Source: UBA3941 sp002385665
Lineage (GTDB): Bacteria; Bacillota; Clostridia; Caldicoprobacterales; UBA3941
DNA: 64,000 bases
Assembly: GCA_050949255.1 (NCBI GenBank)
Contig: JBMNFJ010000016.1
Coordinates: forward strand, 1-64,000
Direction: 5' to 3'
A program made the translations under genes and the position numbers. Positions 46,482 to 55,582 of this stretch are shown here, in pieces. How positions within the stretch are numbered: position 1 is the first letter of the stretch; each line of letters starts with the position of its first letter. Below the pieces are notes generated by a model. The model did not search any database. It saw only the letters and a program-made list of their open reading frames with translations, and was not told the origin of the DNA.

Positions 46482-48881
46482 ATGGAGAAGACTGATGCAA
46501 GGGCGGTTTTAAACATAAATCTGGGATGGAAATTCCATCTGGGAGATGAACCAAGGGCATGGCAGAAGGGTTTTGATGACGGGGAATGGGACTGTATTGA
46601 TCTACCCCACGATTGGGCTGTTCAGTATCCTTTTGACAAGAGATATTCCAGTGGAACCGGGTATTTACCCGGGGGAATTGGTTTTTATAGAAAGGTTTTC
46701 TATCTGGGAGAAGAACTGAAAGGTAAAAGAATTTATCTTAAATTTGACGGTGTATACAAGAACAGCATGGTCTGGTGTAACAGTTATTACCTGGGTAAAA
46801 GGCCTTCCGGTTATACGGAGTTTATATATGATATAACCGACTTTGCCTGTTTTGGTGAGACGTCAAATGTTATAGCGGTCAGGGTCGACCATAGCCATGT
46901 GGCAGATTCCCGCTGGTATACTGGTTCGGGAATCTATAGAAAGGTAACCCTGGTAATCAAGGACAGGATATCCATCGACAATTATGGATTATTTGTTAGC
47001 ACTAGAGAGATCAATGAAAGAGGAGCGGAATTGGAGGTTCAGACCTCAATATCAAATACTACAGATGAGGATGCAGAGATCGAAGTTAACTACTATGTTG
47101 TAGATCATAATGGGGACCTAGCAGCATCAGGAAGTGGTGCGCATGAGATCCGGGCTCAGAATAATGCCCGGGCTAATGCAACCTTGTTGGTAGAAGGCCC
47201 CAGGCTATGGTCAACAAAATCCCCTTATCTATACGATTTTATCGCTGAAATTGTAAAGGATGGAAGGGTTATAGATAGAGAAGTGGTAAAGATAGGGATT
47301 CGTACCTTTGAATTTGATGCAGACGGTGGCTTCTTCTTGAACGGAGAAGGCATGAAGATTAAGGGGGTATGCGTCCACCACGATGCAGGTTGTTTAGGTG
47401 CTGCTGTTAGAAAAAAGGTTTGGGAAAGACGGCTTATGATCTTGAAGGAGATGGGCTGCAACGCAATACGAATGAGCCATAATCCACATATGCCTGAATT
47501 ATATGACCTATGTGATTCCATGGGATTTTTAGTTATGGATGAGGCCTTCGACGAATGGGAGGGTGTAAAAAACAAGTGGGTATATGGGCACAATGTGTAC
47601 CCGCCGGCTCATTACGGATATTATGAAGATTTCCCGGAATGGCATGAGAGGGACTTGACAAATATGGTGCTGAGGGGTAGGAATCATCCCTCCATTATCC
47701 TCTGGAGCATTGGCAACGAGATAGATTATCCCAACGACCCTTATGGGCATCCGCTTTTCCAAAACGTGACCGGCAATAACGATGCCAACAAACCTGCCTC
47801 AGAGCGCATCTACGACGCAAATAAGCCTAATGCCGAGAGACTGGTTCCCATAGCCAAAAGATTGGTATCCATTGTCAAAAGATATGATCTAACCAGGCCT
47901 GTCACCGCGGCCTTGGCCCTGCCCGAGCTTTCAAATATCACGGGTTTGGCTGATTGTCTGGATGTTGTTGGATACAATTATAAGGAGCATCTCTACAAGG
48001 AGGATCATAAGAGGTGGCCCAATAGGGTGCTTCTTGGAAGCGAGAATGGTAAAGAACTTAGCCAATGGCTTGCTGCAAAAAATAATGATTTTATATCAGG
48101 ACAGTTCCTATGGACTGGTATTGATTTTCTTGGCGAAACAAGGGGATGGCCCTCCCATGGCTCGGAAGCAGGACTTTTGGATGTTGCCGGCTTTAAGAAG
48201 CCCAGCTTTTATTTCAGAAAGAGTTTATGGTCGGATAGACCTATGGTAAAACTCTTCGCCGGTTATGCCAATCAGTTGCTTGATGGGAGAAAATATATCC
48301 TGTATAATAAAAACTTGAAATCCTCATGGAACTTTGTGGATGGTAGTGAGGTTGAGGTCATCTGCCTGACCAACTGTACCGCAACTGAACTCTTCTTAAA
48401 TGGAAAATCCCTGGGAGTAAAAAAACTGGCCGATCATACAGAGGCTTACTTAACTTGGAAGATACCCTTTGAAAAGGGAGAACTAAAAGCACTTTCCATT
48501 GATGATGAGGGTAGGGTATATGAAGATATTTTGAAAACCACCAAAGGAGCAGCCGGTATAAAACTAAGCAGCATGGACAAGAGTATTGCCGCCAACGGTT
48601 TGGATATGACCCATGTGATATTGGAGATTATCGATACCGATGGAAATCCTATTGATAATGCCCATGATTTGATAAGGGTCTCTCTTGAAGGGCCTGGCAG
48701 AATTTTAGGCCTTGAGAACGGCAATCTGGAGGACACAACACCTTATGGGCTGTCATATAGGAGGGCCTATAGGGGAAGACTGTTAATCTACATAGGGTCA
48801 TCTCCTGAGAGGGGAGTAATTAAGGTCAAGGCTGAGGCAGAGGGACTAAGCCCTTGCCAAATAAGTATCATATGCGAATAA
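46482..48881 (+). CDS. glycoside hydrolase family 2 protein
   Basis: 799 aa, cytoplasmic (no signal). Domain order: sugar-binding jelly roll (about 15-180), immunoglobulin-like (about 185-290), TIM barrel (about 295-600), then C-terminal DUF4982-type and Ig-like modules. The acid/base Glu is about residue 413 in IGNEIDYP and the nucleophile Glu about residue 521 in GSENGKE. Retaining mechanism; beta-galactosidase is the usual activity but GH2 also covers beta-glucuronidase and beta-mannosidase. It would cut what the importer brings in. ATG at 46482 follows GGAGGGAAGCC. Confidence 0.88.
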   Translation: MEKTDARAVLNINLGWKFHLGDEPRAWQKGFDDGEWDCIDLPHDWAVQYPFDKRYSSGTGYLPGGIGFYRKVFYLGEELKGKRIYLKFDGVYKNSMVWCNSYYLGKRPSGYTEFIYDITDFACFGETSNVIAVRVDHSHVADSRWYTGSGIYRKVTLVIKDRISIDNYGLFVSTREINERGAELEVQTSISNTTDEDAEIEVNYYVVDHNGDLAASGSGAHEIRAQNNARANATLLVEGPRLWSTKSPYLYDFIAEIVKDGRVIDREVVKIGIRTFEFDADGGFFLNGEGMKIKGVCVHHDAGCLGAAVRKKVWERRLMILKEMGCNAIRMSHNPHMPELYDLCDSMGFLVMDEAFDEWEGVKNKWVYGHNVYPPAHYGYYEDFPEWHERDLTNMVLRGRNHPSIILWSIGNEIDYPNDPYGHPLFQNVTGNNDANKPASERIYDANKPNAERLVPIAKRLVSIVKRYDLTRPVTAALALPELSNITGLADCLDVVGYNYKEHLYKEDHKRWPNRVLLGSENGKELSQWLAAKNNDFISGQFLWTGIDFLGETRGWPSHGSEAGLLDVAGFKKPSFYFRKSLWSDRPMVKLFAGYANQLLDGRKYILYNKNLKSSWNFVDGSEVEVICLTNCTATELFLNGKSLGVKKLADHTEAYLTWKIPFEKGELKALSIDDEGRVYEDILKTTKGAAGIKLSSMDKSIAANGLDMTHVILEIIDTDGNPIDNAHDLIRVSLEGPGRILGLENGNLEDTTPYGLSYRRAYRGRLLIYIGSSPERGVIKVKAEAEGLSPCQISIICE

Positions 48882-48899
48882 AATCAATGAATTTTGTAT

Positions 48900-49012
48900 G
48901 TCCGTTAATGATCCCTCACAGACGGGACTTGTAAGGCAGCTTCCCGATGTAATTTGGAAGCTACCGGAATAAACCATCCTCCTATACAGAGAAGCAACTT
49001 AGTGTTCAATAG
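48900..49012 (+). repeat. structured intergenic repeat, copy B
   Basis: Core 48932-48982 is the reverse complement of copy A at 9577-9627 with one difference in 51. The strong hairpin (48935-48944 with 48956-48965) has a single C-A mismatch here where copy A pairs perfectly. It lies between the GH2 and LacI genes, reading in their direction. Flanking similarity reaches about 110 nt. Confidence 0.8.
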
Positions 49013-49107
49013 TTATTCCTAAATTTATTAACTAGTACGAGACATTATGCTATCTTTGATTAATGATAAATGAATTAATAAAACAAGTATAAAACAGGTG
49101 GTCACCC

Positions 49108-50154
49108 ATGAAAAAAAACATAACTATATATACTATAGCAGAAGAGGCTGGGGTATCTGCAGCAACTGTGTCCAGGTTTCTGACCGGTAAAGCCAAAGTA
49201 AATGAGAGTAAACGAAAAAGGATAGATGAGATCATAAAAAAATACAACTATAGGCCAAATGCTATTGCGCGCAACCTCTCTAATCAAGCAACCAAGACCT
49301 TGGGCTTTATTATGCCGGATGTCACCGCGCCTTTTTATGGCACCGTCTTCCTGGAGGCAGAAAGAGTGGCCCTGGAAATGGGCTATAGCATATTGCTATG
49401 CAATACCATGAATGATAACGTTCTTACCAACACAAACGTGGAGATGAATTATATAGATTTTATCCTGGAAAAGCAGGTTGATGGATTGATTATCATGGGT
49501 GGCCATATCGATAACCTACGTACAGCTCCGGAATATTTGGAAAGGATAAATGCATTGACCAATCAGGTTCCTCTGGTTATGATCAATGGTGAGATCAGGG
49601 GATTGGACTGCTACAATATAAGAAGCGATAGCAAAGTTGGGATAAACCAGTTGGTGGACTACTTAGTATCCTTAAATCATGAAAAGATAGCTTTTATTGG
49701 CGGCTATATGGATATACAACCTACCATGAGAAGACTTGAAATAATTCAAGAATCCCTTGCCAGATACGGAATAGGATTTAACGACAAATGGTTTATTGAA
49801 GACGATTTTAGCGTACAGGCAGGTAAGGATAGCATGGAAAAGCTGCTAAAGATGAATGATAGACCTACCGCTGTTATATGTGTTAATGATATGGTGGCAG
49901 TTGGGGCCCTCCATACTGCGATGAAAATGGGGGTTAAGGTTCCTGAAGAAATGTCAATTGCCGGTTTCGATAATACTTACCTGACGGAGTGCGTTGTTCC
50001 GGAGATAACAACCGTAGATCTACAGCCGAAAAAACTTGCAAAAACTGCCATAGAGACAATGATTAAACACCTTGAAGGAGACATGACGGACAAGAAGGAG
50101 ATTATAATAAAAACCCAATTGGTATTGCGGGATTCCTGTTCCATAGCAAGATAG
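49108..50154 (+). CDS. LacI family transcriptional regulator
   Basis: 348 aa. An N-terminal helix-turn-helix (IAEEAGVSAATVSRFLTGKA) and hinge (RPNAIARNLSNQATKTLGF) are followed by a periplasmic-binding-protein-like sugar-sensing domain (VDGLIIMGGHI, LNHEKIAFIGG, PTAVICVNDMVAVGAL). It closes the importer-GH2 cluster and most likely represses it through the palindrome at 42351-42368, with release by an imported sugar. AGGTGG precedes the ATG. A terminator follows. Confidence 0.92.
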   Translation: MKKNITIYTIAEEAGVSAATVSRFLTGKAKVNESKRKRIDEIIKKYNYRPNAIARNLSNQATKTLGFIMPDVTAPFYGTVFLEAERVALEMGYSILLCNTMNDNVLTNTNVEMNYIDFILEKQVDGLIIMGGHIDNLRTAPEYLERINALTNQVPLVMINGEIRGLDCYNIRSDSKVGINQLVDYLVSLNHEKIAFIGGYMDIQPTMRRLEIIQESLARYGIGFNDKWFIEDDFSVQAGKDSMEKLLKMNDRPTAVICVNDMVAVGALHTAMKMGVKVPEEMSIAGFDNTYLTECVVPEITTVDLQPKKLAKTAIETMIKHLEGDMTDKKEIIIKTQLVLRDSCSIAR

Positions 50155-50194
50155 ATTTGATTTTCTCGCTATTAACCGAATATAATATACTCAG

Positions 50195-50217
50195 AAAAAA
50201 ATGTATTGCATTTTTTT
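50195..50217 (+). terminator. terminator after LacI gene
   Basis: AAAAAATG/CATTTTTT stem with a TATTG loop ends in a T-run. It overlaps the -35 box of the following promoter. Confidence 0.65.
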
Positions 50218-50234
50218 ATTTTAATGTATATAAT
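50206..50234 (+). promoter_or_regulatory. promoter of the exporter leader
   Basis: TTGCAT at 50206-50211 and a consensus TATAAT at 50229-50234 are 17 bp apart, about 54 bp before the leader ORF. Confidence 0.6.
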
Positions 50235-50287
50235 TGTTATTGTGCTTTAAACCATACAATCTCTATCAGGGAAAGGGGGGCCGGAAC

Positions 50288-50407
50288 ATGATTGTTAAGA
50301 AAAGGAACGGTGTAAATAATATCTGTGGATTTTTTATCAGCAGTTTAGTACTGGATGATCATGGCCTGCCTATACCTTTGGGGATTGGGGAGAAACTGCC
50401 TTTTTGA
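50288..50407 (+). CDS. 39-aa leader peptide before the ABC exporter
   Basis: A 39-residue open frame (MIVKKRNGVNNICGFF to GIGEKLPF) has a very strong ribosome site (AAGGGGGG, 7 nt before the ATG) and its own promoter. It does not resemble a known protein. Its 3' half, from about codon 25, overlaps the upstream arm of a stem (50360-50367) that pairs with 50426-50433. Together with the antiterminator and terminator beyond it, this is the layout of a ribosome-mediated attenuator, as described for bmrB before the BmrC/BmrD exporter in Bacillus. Stalling on it, for example by an antibiotic, would change the fold. Confidence 0.6.
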   Translation: MIVKKRNGVNNICGFFISSLVLDDHGLPIPLGIGEKLPF

Positions 50408-50501
50408 TAGGTTTGTTTATTAGCTAGGCCATGGGTAATATAATATGCCTGTGGTTTTTATTTGTATAGATTTAACGTATTGAAACTCAGTAACCGCAGG
50501 C
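50360..50501 (+). promoter_or_regulatory. attenuator stems of the exporter leader
   Basis: CATGGCCT (50360-50367, inside the leader ORF) pairs perfectly with AGGCCATG (50426-50433). Further on, 50447-50456 pairs over 10 bp (one G-U) with 50492-50501, which is the 5' arm of the terminator. The second stem is therefore an antiterminator that excludes the terminator. Confidence 0.6.
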
Positions 50502-50520
50502 TTGAGGTCTGCGTTTTTTT
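50495..50520 (+). terminator. regulated terminator before the exporter genes
   Basis: CGCAGGC (50495-50501) pairs with GTCTGCG (50507-50513) with a 5-nt loop and one G-U, followed by seven T. It lies 35 nt ahead of the first exporter gene and after the leader ORF, so it would stop transcripts unless the antiterminator forms. Confidence 0.75.
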
Positions 50521-50555
50521 ATGGTTGGATTCTTCGTTAGAAAAGGAGTGAAACC

Positions 50556-52364
50556 ATGGAGGATAAGAATTGGGGTTATCTATGGAAAGTTTCGAAGGGT
50601 AACCGTATGCTCTATGTAGGGGCGATCATCAGCATGGCCCTGACGGCGGTATTGTCCTTGTTGCCTCCATTAGTAATAAGCATCACGGTTGATTCAATAA
50701 TAGGAGACGAACCGTTTTCAGGCTCTCCGATAGTTGTATCAATGATACAAAGATTAGGAGGGAAAAGTGTACTGGCACAGAACCTGTGGATCTGTGGGTT
50801 GGCTCTGGTTATACTAAATATCTTTATTGGACTTTTTAATTTTACCAGAGGAAAATGGTCAGCCCAAGCGGCAGAAGGTATCGCGAGGAATATTAGGAAT
50901 AACCTATACGATCATCTTCAGCGTCTTCCCTATGACGAGCATGTAAAGGCTGAGACGGGGGATCTAATTCAGCGCTGTACATCGGATGTGGAAACGGTAC
51001 GTAGGTTCCTGGCTATGCAACTGGTAGAAATGGGAAGGGCCATAGTGCTGTTGGCAGCTTCTTTGTACTTTATGTTATCCTTAAGCGTAAAGATGACCTT
51101 TGTATCCATAGCTGTGGTACCTATTATCTTCCTTTTCTCCTTTATTTTCTTCAGTAAAATAAAGAAGGCCTTTAAGGAGGCCGATGAGGCAGAGGGCAGA
51201 TTATCAACCGTTCTGCAGGAAAATCTAACTGGTATCAGGGTGGTTAGAGCCTTCGGAAGGCAAGCCTATGAAGCCCGTAAGTTTGATGAAAAAAATACTG
51301 AGTACACAAATCTATGGTATAGATTGAACGCGATAATGGCTTTGTATTGGTCATCCTCTGATTTGCTGGCAATGGGTCAGATAGGGGCGGTATTGGTGTT
51401 GGGGGTCTACTGGGCGGCACAGGGCGAAATTACCCTGGGTACCCTTATGGCTTTTATGAGCTACGAGTGGATGCTGTTATGGCCGGTACGTCAACTGGGA
51501 AGAATCCTTTCGGATATGGGTAGAACTCAGGTTTCACTGGGCAGGATTAAGGAAATATTGGAAAAACCCCTTGAGGATATGAACGAAGGTGGATTAACCC
51601 CTCCAATGGACGGGGATATAGAATTCAAGAATGTTTACTTTGAATATGAAAAGGGTAAGCCTGTTTTGAAGGATGTTTCATTTAAGGTAAAGGGTGGCCA
51701 GACCGTGGCTATACTAGGAGCCACCGGTTCAGGTAAATCTTCCCTTGTCCATCTACTCCAGGGACTATATGACTACAATAAAGGATCTATAACTATTGGT
51801 GGGGTAGAATTAAGGGATATAGATAAGAGATATTTAAGAAGACAGGTTGGAATCGTACTTCAGGAACCCTTCCTCTTCTCCAAGACCATAAAGGACAACA
51901 TTGCTTTGGCAAAGTTGGATGCGTCGGATAAAGACATATACAAAGCAGCAAGTATAGCAGCTGTCCATGACGTAATAAAGGAGTTTGAGCAAGGCTACGA
52001 TACAACAGTAGGTGAGAGGGGAGTAACCCTGTCCGGTGGTCAAAAGCAGAGGGTAGCTATGGCCAGGACCTTGATTCTGGATAGCTCTATCCTGATCTTC
52101 GATGACTCATTAAGCGCTGTGGATACCGAAACCGACAATGCTATCAGACAGGCCTTAAGTGAACACAGCAAGGGTGTGACGACATTTATTATCTCTCATA
52201 GGATCACTACCATATCCCAAGCAGATATTATACTTGTAATGGAGGATGGACGAATAGTGCAATCTGGAACCCATGAAGAACTATTATCCCAGGAGGGAAT
52301 GTATCGTCGCATCTGGTCTATACAGAACGCTTTGGAAGAAGAATTGGAAAAGAACCTGGCATAA
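50556..52364 (+). CDS. ABC exporter half, degenerate-site subunit (YheI/BmrC-like)
   Basis: 602 aa. An N-terminal six-helix exporter domain (about 15-325) is fused to an ATPase domain. Walker A GATGSGKSS starts at about residue 388, signature LSGGQKQRV is canonical, but the Walker B catalytic Glu is Asp517 (LIFDDS). That is the pattern of the BmrC/LmrC side of heterodimeric multidrug exporters, whose one ATP site is inactive. H-loop His is present (FIISHRITT). Encoded with the partner below and the leader above. Likely substrate: a drug or antibiotic. Confidence 0.88.
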   Translation: MEDKNWGYLWKVSKGNRMLYVGAIISMALTAVLSLLPPLVISITVDSIIGDEPFSGSPIVVSMIQRLGGKSVLAQNLWICGLALVILNIFIGLFNFTRGKWSAQAAEGIARNIRNNLYDHLQRLPYDEHVKAETGDLIQRCTSDVETVRRFLAMQLVEMGRAIVLLAASLYFMLSLSVKMTFVSIAVVPIIFLFSFIFFSKIKKAFKEADEAEGRLSTVLQENLTGIRVVRAFGRQAYEARKFDEKNTEYTNLWYRLNAIMALYWSSSDLLAMGQIGAVLVLGVYWAAQGEITLGTLMAFMSYEWMLLWPVRQLGRILSDMGRTQVSLGRIKEILEKPLEDMNEGGLTPPMDGDIEFKNVYFEYEKGKPVLKDVSFKVKGGQTVAILGATGSGKSSLVHLLQGLYDYNKGSITIGGVELRDIDKRYLRRQVGIVLQEPFLFSKTIKDNIALAKLDASDKDIYKAASIAAVHDVIKEFEQGYDTTVGERGVTLSGGQKQRVAMARTLILDSSILIFDDSLSAVDTETDNAIRQALSEHSKGVTTFIISHRITTISQADIILVMEDGRIVQSGTHEELLSQEGMYRRIWSIQNALEEELEKNLA

Positions 52365-52458
52365 AGCAAATGGTTGCTAATCGAGACTTTATAGGGCATT
52401 AATTAATCGGTATAATGCCATTTTGAGTAGGACGGGATGCTAAAGGGAGGGAACAAAA

Positions 52459-54285
52459 TTGAGTGCATTGAAGGAGCAGGAATACAACAAATCCATTGAT
52501 TTTAGGCTGTGGAAGGATTTGTTTAGGTATATAAAGCCCTATAGAAATAGAATTATCGCCCTTATAGTAGTGATGATGGGATCCGGGGGTATAGATGTCA
52601 TATTTCCTCTGATGAACAGATACGCTATAGATAACTTCATTGTCACGGGAAGACTTGGGGGATTATGGGTATTTGCCGGAATCTATGCGGGACTGGTAGC
52701 TCTACAGGCCATTAACGTGTACTTCTTTATCTATATTGCAGGCCGTATAGAAATGAGCCTAAGCTACGATATCAGGAAGGCAGGATTTAAAAGGCTGCAG
52801 GAGCTGTCCTTTTCTTATTATGATAAAACATCGGTAGGTTGGTTGATGGCTCGCATGACTTCCGATGTGGAGCGCTTAGGGGCAACCATAGCCTGGAGTT
52901 TGGTGGATTTGACCTGGGGTGGTACTGCCATGATTGGCGGATTGATAGCCATGCTCTATATGAATTGGAAATTGGCTTTAGTTTCCCTTGCTGTGGTACC
53001 CTTTCTAGGTGTTATAAGCATCTACTTTCAAAAGAGAATTCTCGGTTCCTACCGTATTGTAAGGAGAACCAATTCCAGGATAACCGGTGCTTTTAATGAG
53101 GGCATTATGGGTGCCAAGACCACCAAGACACTGGTGCGTGAGGAAGAAAACCTGAAAGAATTCAAGGCTCTAACAGGTGAAATGTACAACTCGTCGGTAA
53201 GAGCAGCGGTCTTCTCGTCCATCTACTTCCCCATAGTTATTGCCATGGGAAGCATAGGGACTGCTCTGGCCCTGTGGTTTGGTGGCAGGGGGGTTCTGCT
53301 ACAGACAATAGGATTCGGTACCTTATCTGCCTTTATATCCTATGTAACACAGTTCTTTGGTCCAATCAATGAGCTGGCCAGGATCATTGCCGAATTCCAA
53401 AATGCTCAGGCTTCTGCTGAAAGGGTTATGGCTATGATAAATACCGAACCCGATATTGTGGATAGGACTGAGGTAATAGAGAAGTACGGCACAGAGTTTG
53501 AACCCAAGTATGAAAACTGGGAAGATATTAAGGGGGATATCACCTTCAAAAATGTATCCTTTTCCTATAAGGAAGGTGAGGAGGTCCTGGAAAACTTCAA
53601 TCTGGAAGTAAAAAGAGGCGAGTCTATTGCCTTGGTAGGTGAGACCGGGTCCGGGAAGAGCACCATAGTAAACCTGCTCTGTCGTTTTTATGAACCGGTA
53701 GAAGGCCAAATTCTGATAGACGGCGTTGATTATCGGGAGAGGTCCCAGCTATGGCTTCAATCCAACATCGGCTATGTACTTCAGACCCCACATCTTTTCA
53801 GCGGAACCATAAGAGACAATATTCGCTATGGAAGACTGGATGCCACGGACGAGGAGATAATAGAAGCTGCTAAATTAGTCAACGCCCATGATTTTATTAT
53901 GAAGATGGAAGATGGTTATGACTCGGAGGTGGGCGAGGGCGGCAGTATGCTCTCAACCGGTGAGAAGCAACTTATCTCCTTTGCCAGGGCTATTTTAGCG
54001 GATCCTAAAATTTTGGTCCTGGATGAGGCCACTTCCTCCATAGACACCGAAACCGAGCAGATGATACAATATGCCATCAACAAGCTATTGGAAGGCAGAA
54101 CCAGCTTTATTATTGCCCACCGGCTTTCCACCATACGCTCTGCAGATAGGATACTGGTAATTAAGGATGGCCAAATGATTGAGGAGGGCAATCACAGAGA
54201 ATTGATGAGGCAGGGCGGATACTATTACAGGCTCTATACCAATCAATTTAGAGAAGAACAAGAATTAAGCCTTCTAAATGCATAG
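52459..54285 (+). CDS. ABC exporter half, catalytic-site subunit (YheH/BmrD-like)
   Basis: 608 aa, exporter domain plus ATPase. Walker A GETGSGKST and Walker B LVLDEATSS with Glu523 are canonical, but the signature is LSTGEKQL instead of LSGGQ. With the partner's Asp517 this leaves one working and one degenerate ATP site in the heterodimer, as known for BmrC/BmrD and TM287/288. It starts 95 nt after the partner with GGAGGG before the TTG at 52459. A terminator follows the stop. Confidence 0.88.
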   Translation: MSALKEQEYNKSIDFRLWKDLFRYIKPYRNRIIALIVVMMGSGGIDVIFPLMNRYAIDNFIVTGRLGGLWVFAGIYAGLVALQAINVYFFIYIAGRIEMSLSYDIRKAGFKRLQELSFSYYDKTSVGWLMARMTSDVERLGATIAWSLVDLTWGGTAMIGGLIAMLYMNWKLALVSLAVVPFLGVISIYFQKRILGSYRIVRRTNSRITGAFNEGIMGAKTTKTLVREEENLKEFKALTGEMYNSSVRAAVFSSIYFPIVIAMGSIGTALALWFGGRGVLLQTIGFGTLSAFISYVTQFFGPINELARIIAEFQNAQASAERVMAMINTEPDIVDRTEVIEKYGTEFEPKYENWEDIKGDITFKNVSFSYKEGEEVLENFNLEVKRGESIALVGETGSGKSTIVNLLCRFYEPVEGQILIDGVDYRERSQLWLQSNIGYVLQTPHLFSGTIRDNIRYGRLDATDEEIIEAAKLVNAHDFIMKMEDGYDSEVGEGGSMLSTGEKQLISFARAILADPKILVLDEATSSIDTETEQMIQYAINKLLEGRTSFIIAHRLSTIRSADRILVIKDGQMIEEGNHRELMRQGGYYYRLYTNQFREEQELSLLNA

Positions 54286-54293
54286 AGATATAT

Positions 54294-54327
54294 AAACCCG
54301 GGAATTGTTTTCTCGGGTTTTCTTATG
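54294..54327 (+). terminator. intrinsic terminator after the exporter
   Basis: AAACCCG (54294-54300) pairs with CGGGTTT (54314-54320), with a 13-nt loop and a T-rich tail. Confidence 0.75.
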
Positions 54328-54416
54328 TTGCTTTTTAAGTGTCCTTACATTAGAATGTAATTGTTGCCAAGGAAGAAAAGTATACACAACGTAATTTTGC
54401 AGGAGGATGAAATTTA

Positions 54417-54959
54417 GTGAAAGAGCTTTTGGAATTATTTGGCGTTTTTTTTAGGATAGGCGCTTTTACCTTTGGAGGAGGCTATGCTATGCTTCCTATT
54501 ATCCAGAGAGAGGTAGTGGAGAAAAGGGGATGGGCCTCGGATGAGGAAGTGATAGATTACTATGCCATCGGCCAGTCAACCCCCGGTATTATCGCCGTAA
54601 ACACCGCAACCTTCATTGGATTTAAGAACAAGGGGATTATGGGAGCTATTTTTGCTACTTTGGGGATGATATCACCTTCCCTGGTGATTATTACAATCAT
54701 AGCCAGTTCCTTTATGCACTTTAAGGATATCCAGATAGTTCAACATGCCTTTGCAGGTATTAGGGTCGCCGTAGTTGCCCTGGTTGTAAATGCCGTGGTT
54801 AGAATGTGGAAGACAACGGTTAAGGATTCCCTTGGGGTAATCTTGTTTATCCTGGCATTTTTAGTCGTAACTCTTACCCAGATTTCCCCTATTATTATAA
54901 TACTTGTTTCGGCAACTACGGGAATTGTAGTGACCTACAGAAAGGCGGTAAATAGATGA
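54417..54959 (+). CDS. chromate transporter, short-chain subunit 1
   Basis: 180 aa with about five membrane segments, CHR family (PF02417). Seen: GAFTFGGGYAMLPIIQREV and AIGQSTPGIIAVNTATFIG, the repeated CHR motif. The protein covers one half of the long chromate transporter; the pair below supplies the other. The substrate may be chromate or another oxyanion. GTG start at 54417 with AGGAGG nearby. The last 4 nt overlap the next gene (ATGA). Confidence 0.9.
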   Translation: MKELLELFGVFFRIGAFTFGGGYAMLPIIQREVVEKRGWASDEEVIDYYAIGQSTPGIIAVNTATFIGFKNKGIMGAIFATLGMISPSLVIITIIASSFMHFKDIQIVQHAFAGIRVAVVALVVNAVVRMWKTTVKDSLGVILFILAFLVVTLTQISPIIIILVSATTGIVVTYRKAVNR

Positions 54960-55522
54960 TCTATCTATGTCTTTTCTATGAATACTTCAAGATAGGACTT
55001 TTTGCTATAGGTGGAGGGCTCGCAACCATACCATTTCTTCAAAAATTGATACAAAAAACCGGATGGGCAACGCCCAAGGATTTGGTGGATATGATTGCTA
55101 TATCGGAATCAACTCCAGGTCCCATCGGAGTCAATATGGCCACCTATGTGGGTTTTCAAACAGCCGGTATAGGTGGAGCGGTAATAGCTACTCTTGGCTT
55201 GGTTACTCCATCGGTTATAATAATTGTAATAATAGCTCATTATTTTATGCGATTTGCTGAGGAGCCATTGGTAAAGGCGGGGTTTTACGGGCTAAGGCCT
55301 GCGGTTACCGGGCTGATTGCTGCAGCGGGTTTTGAGGTTGCCAGGGTCTCGTTATTCAATTTGCAAAGGTACTTGGATACAAGGAAGATTCTGGACATAT
55401 TTGACCTAAAGGCTATAGTACTCTTTGGTATACTGATGTATGTTACCAATAAGTATAAAAAACATCCAATAATATATATCATTGCCGCGGGTGTGATAGG
55501 GGTAATATTTAAATTTGGGTGA
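54956..55522 (+). CDS. chromate transporter, short-chain subunit 2
   Basis: 188 aa, second CHR-family half. Seen: GLFAIGGGLATIPFLQKLI and AISESTPGPIGVNMATYVG. Overlaps the first gene by 4 nt, so translation is coupled and the two probably form a heteromeric oxyanion carrier. Confidence 0.9.
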   Translation: MIYLCLFYEYFKIGLFAIGGGLATIPFLQKLIQKTGWATPKDLVDMIAISESTPGPIGVNMATYVGFQTAGIGGAVIATLGLVTPSVIIIVIIAHYFMRFAEEPLVKAGFYGLRPAVTGLIAAAGFEVARVSLFNLQRYLDTRKILDIFDLKAIVLFGILMYVTNKYKKHPIIYIIAAGVIGVIFKFG

Positions 55523-55582
55523 TGCCTACATTGTTTAACCCAATAGCTAGAATAAATATTTTATAGGAGGAAGGTGAAATTC

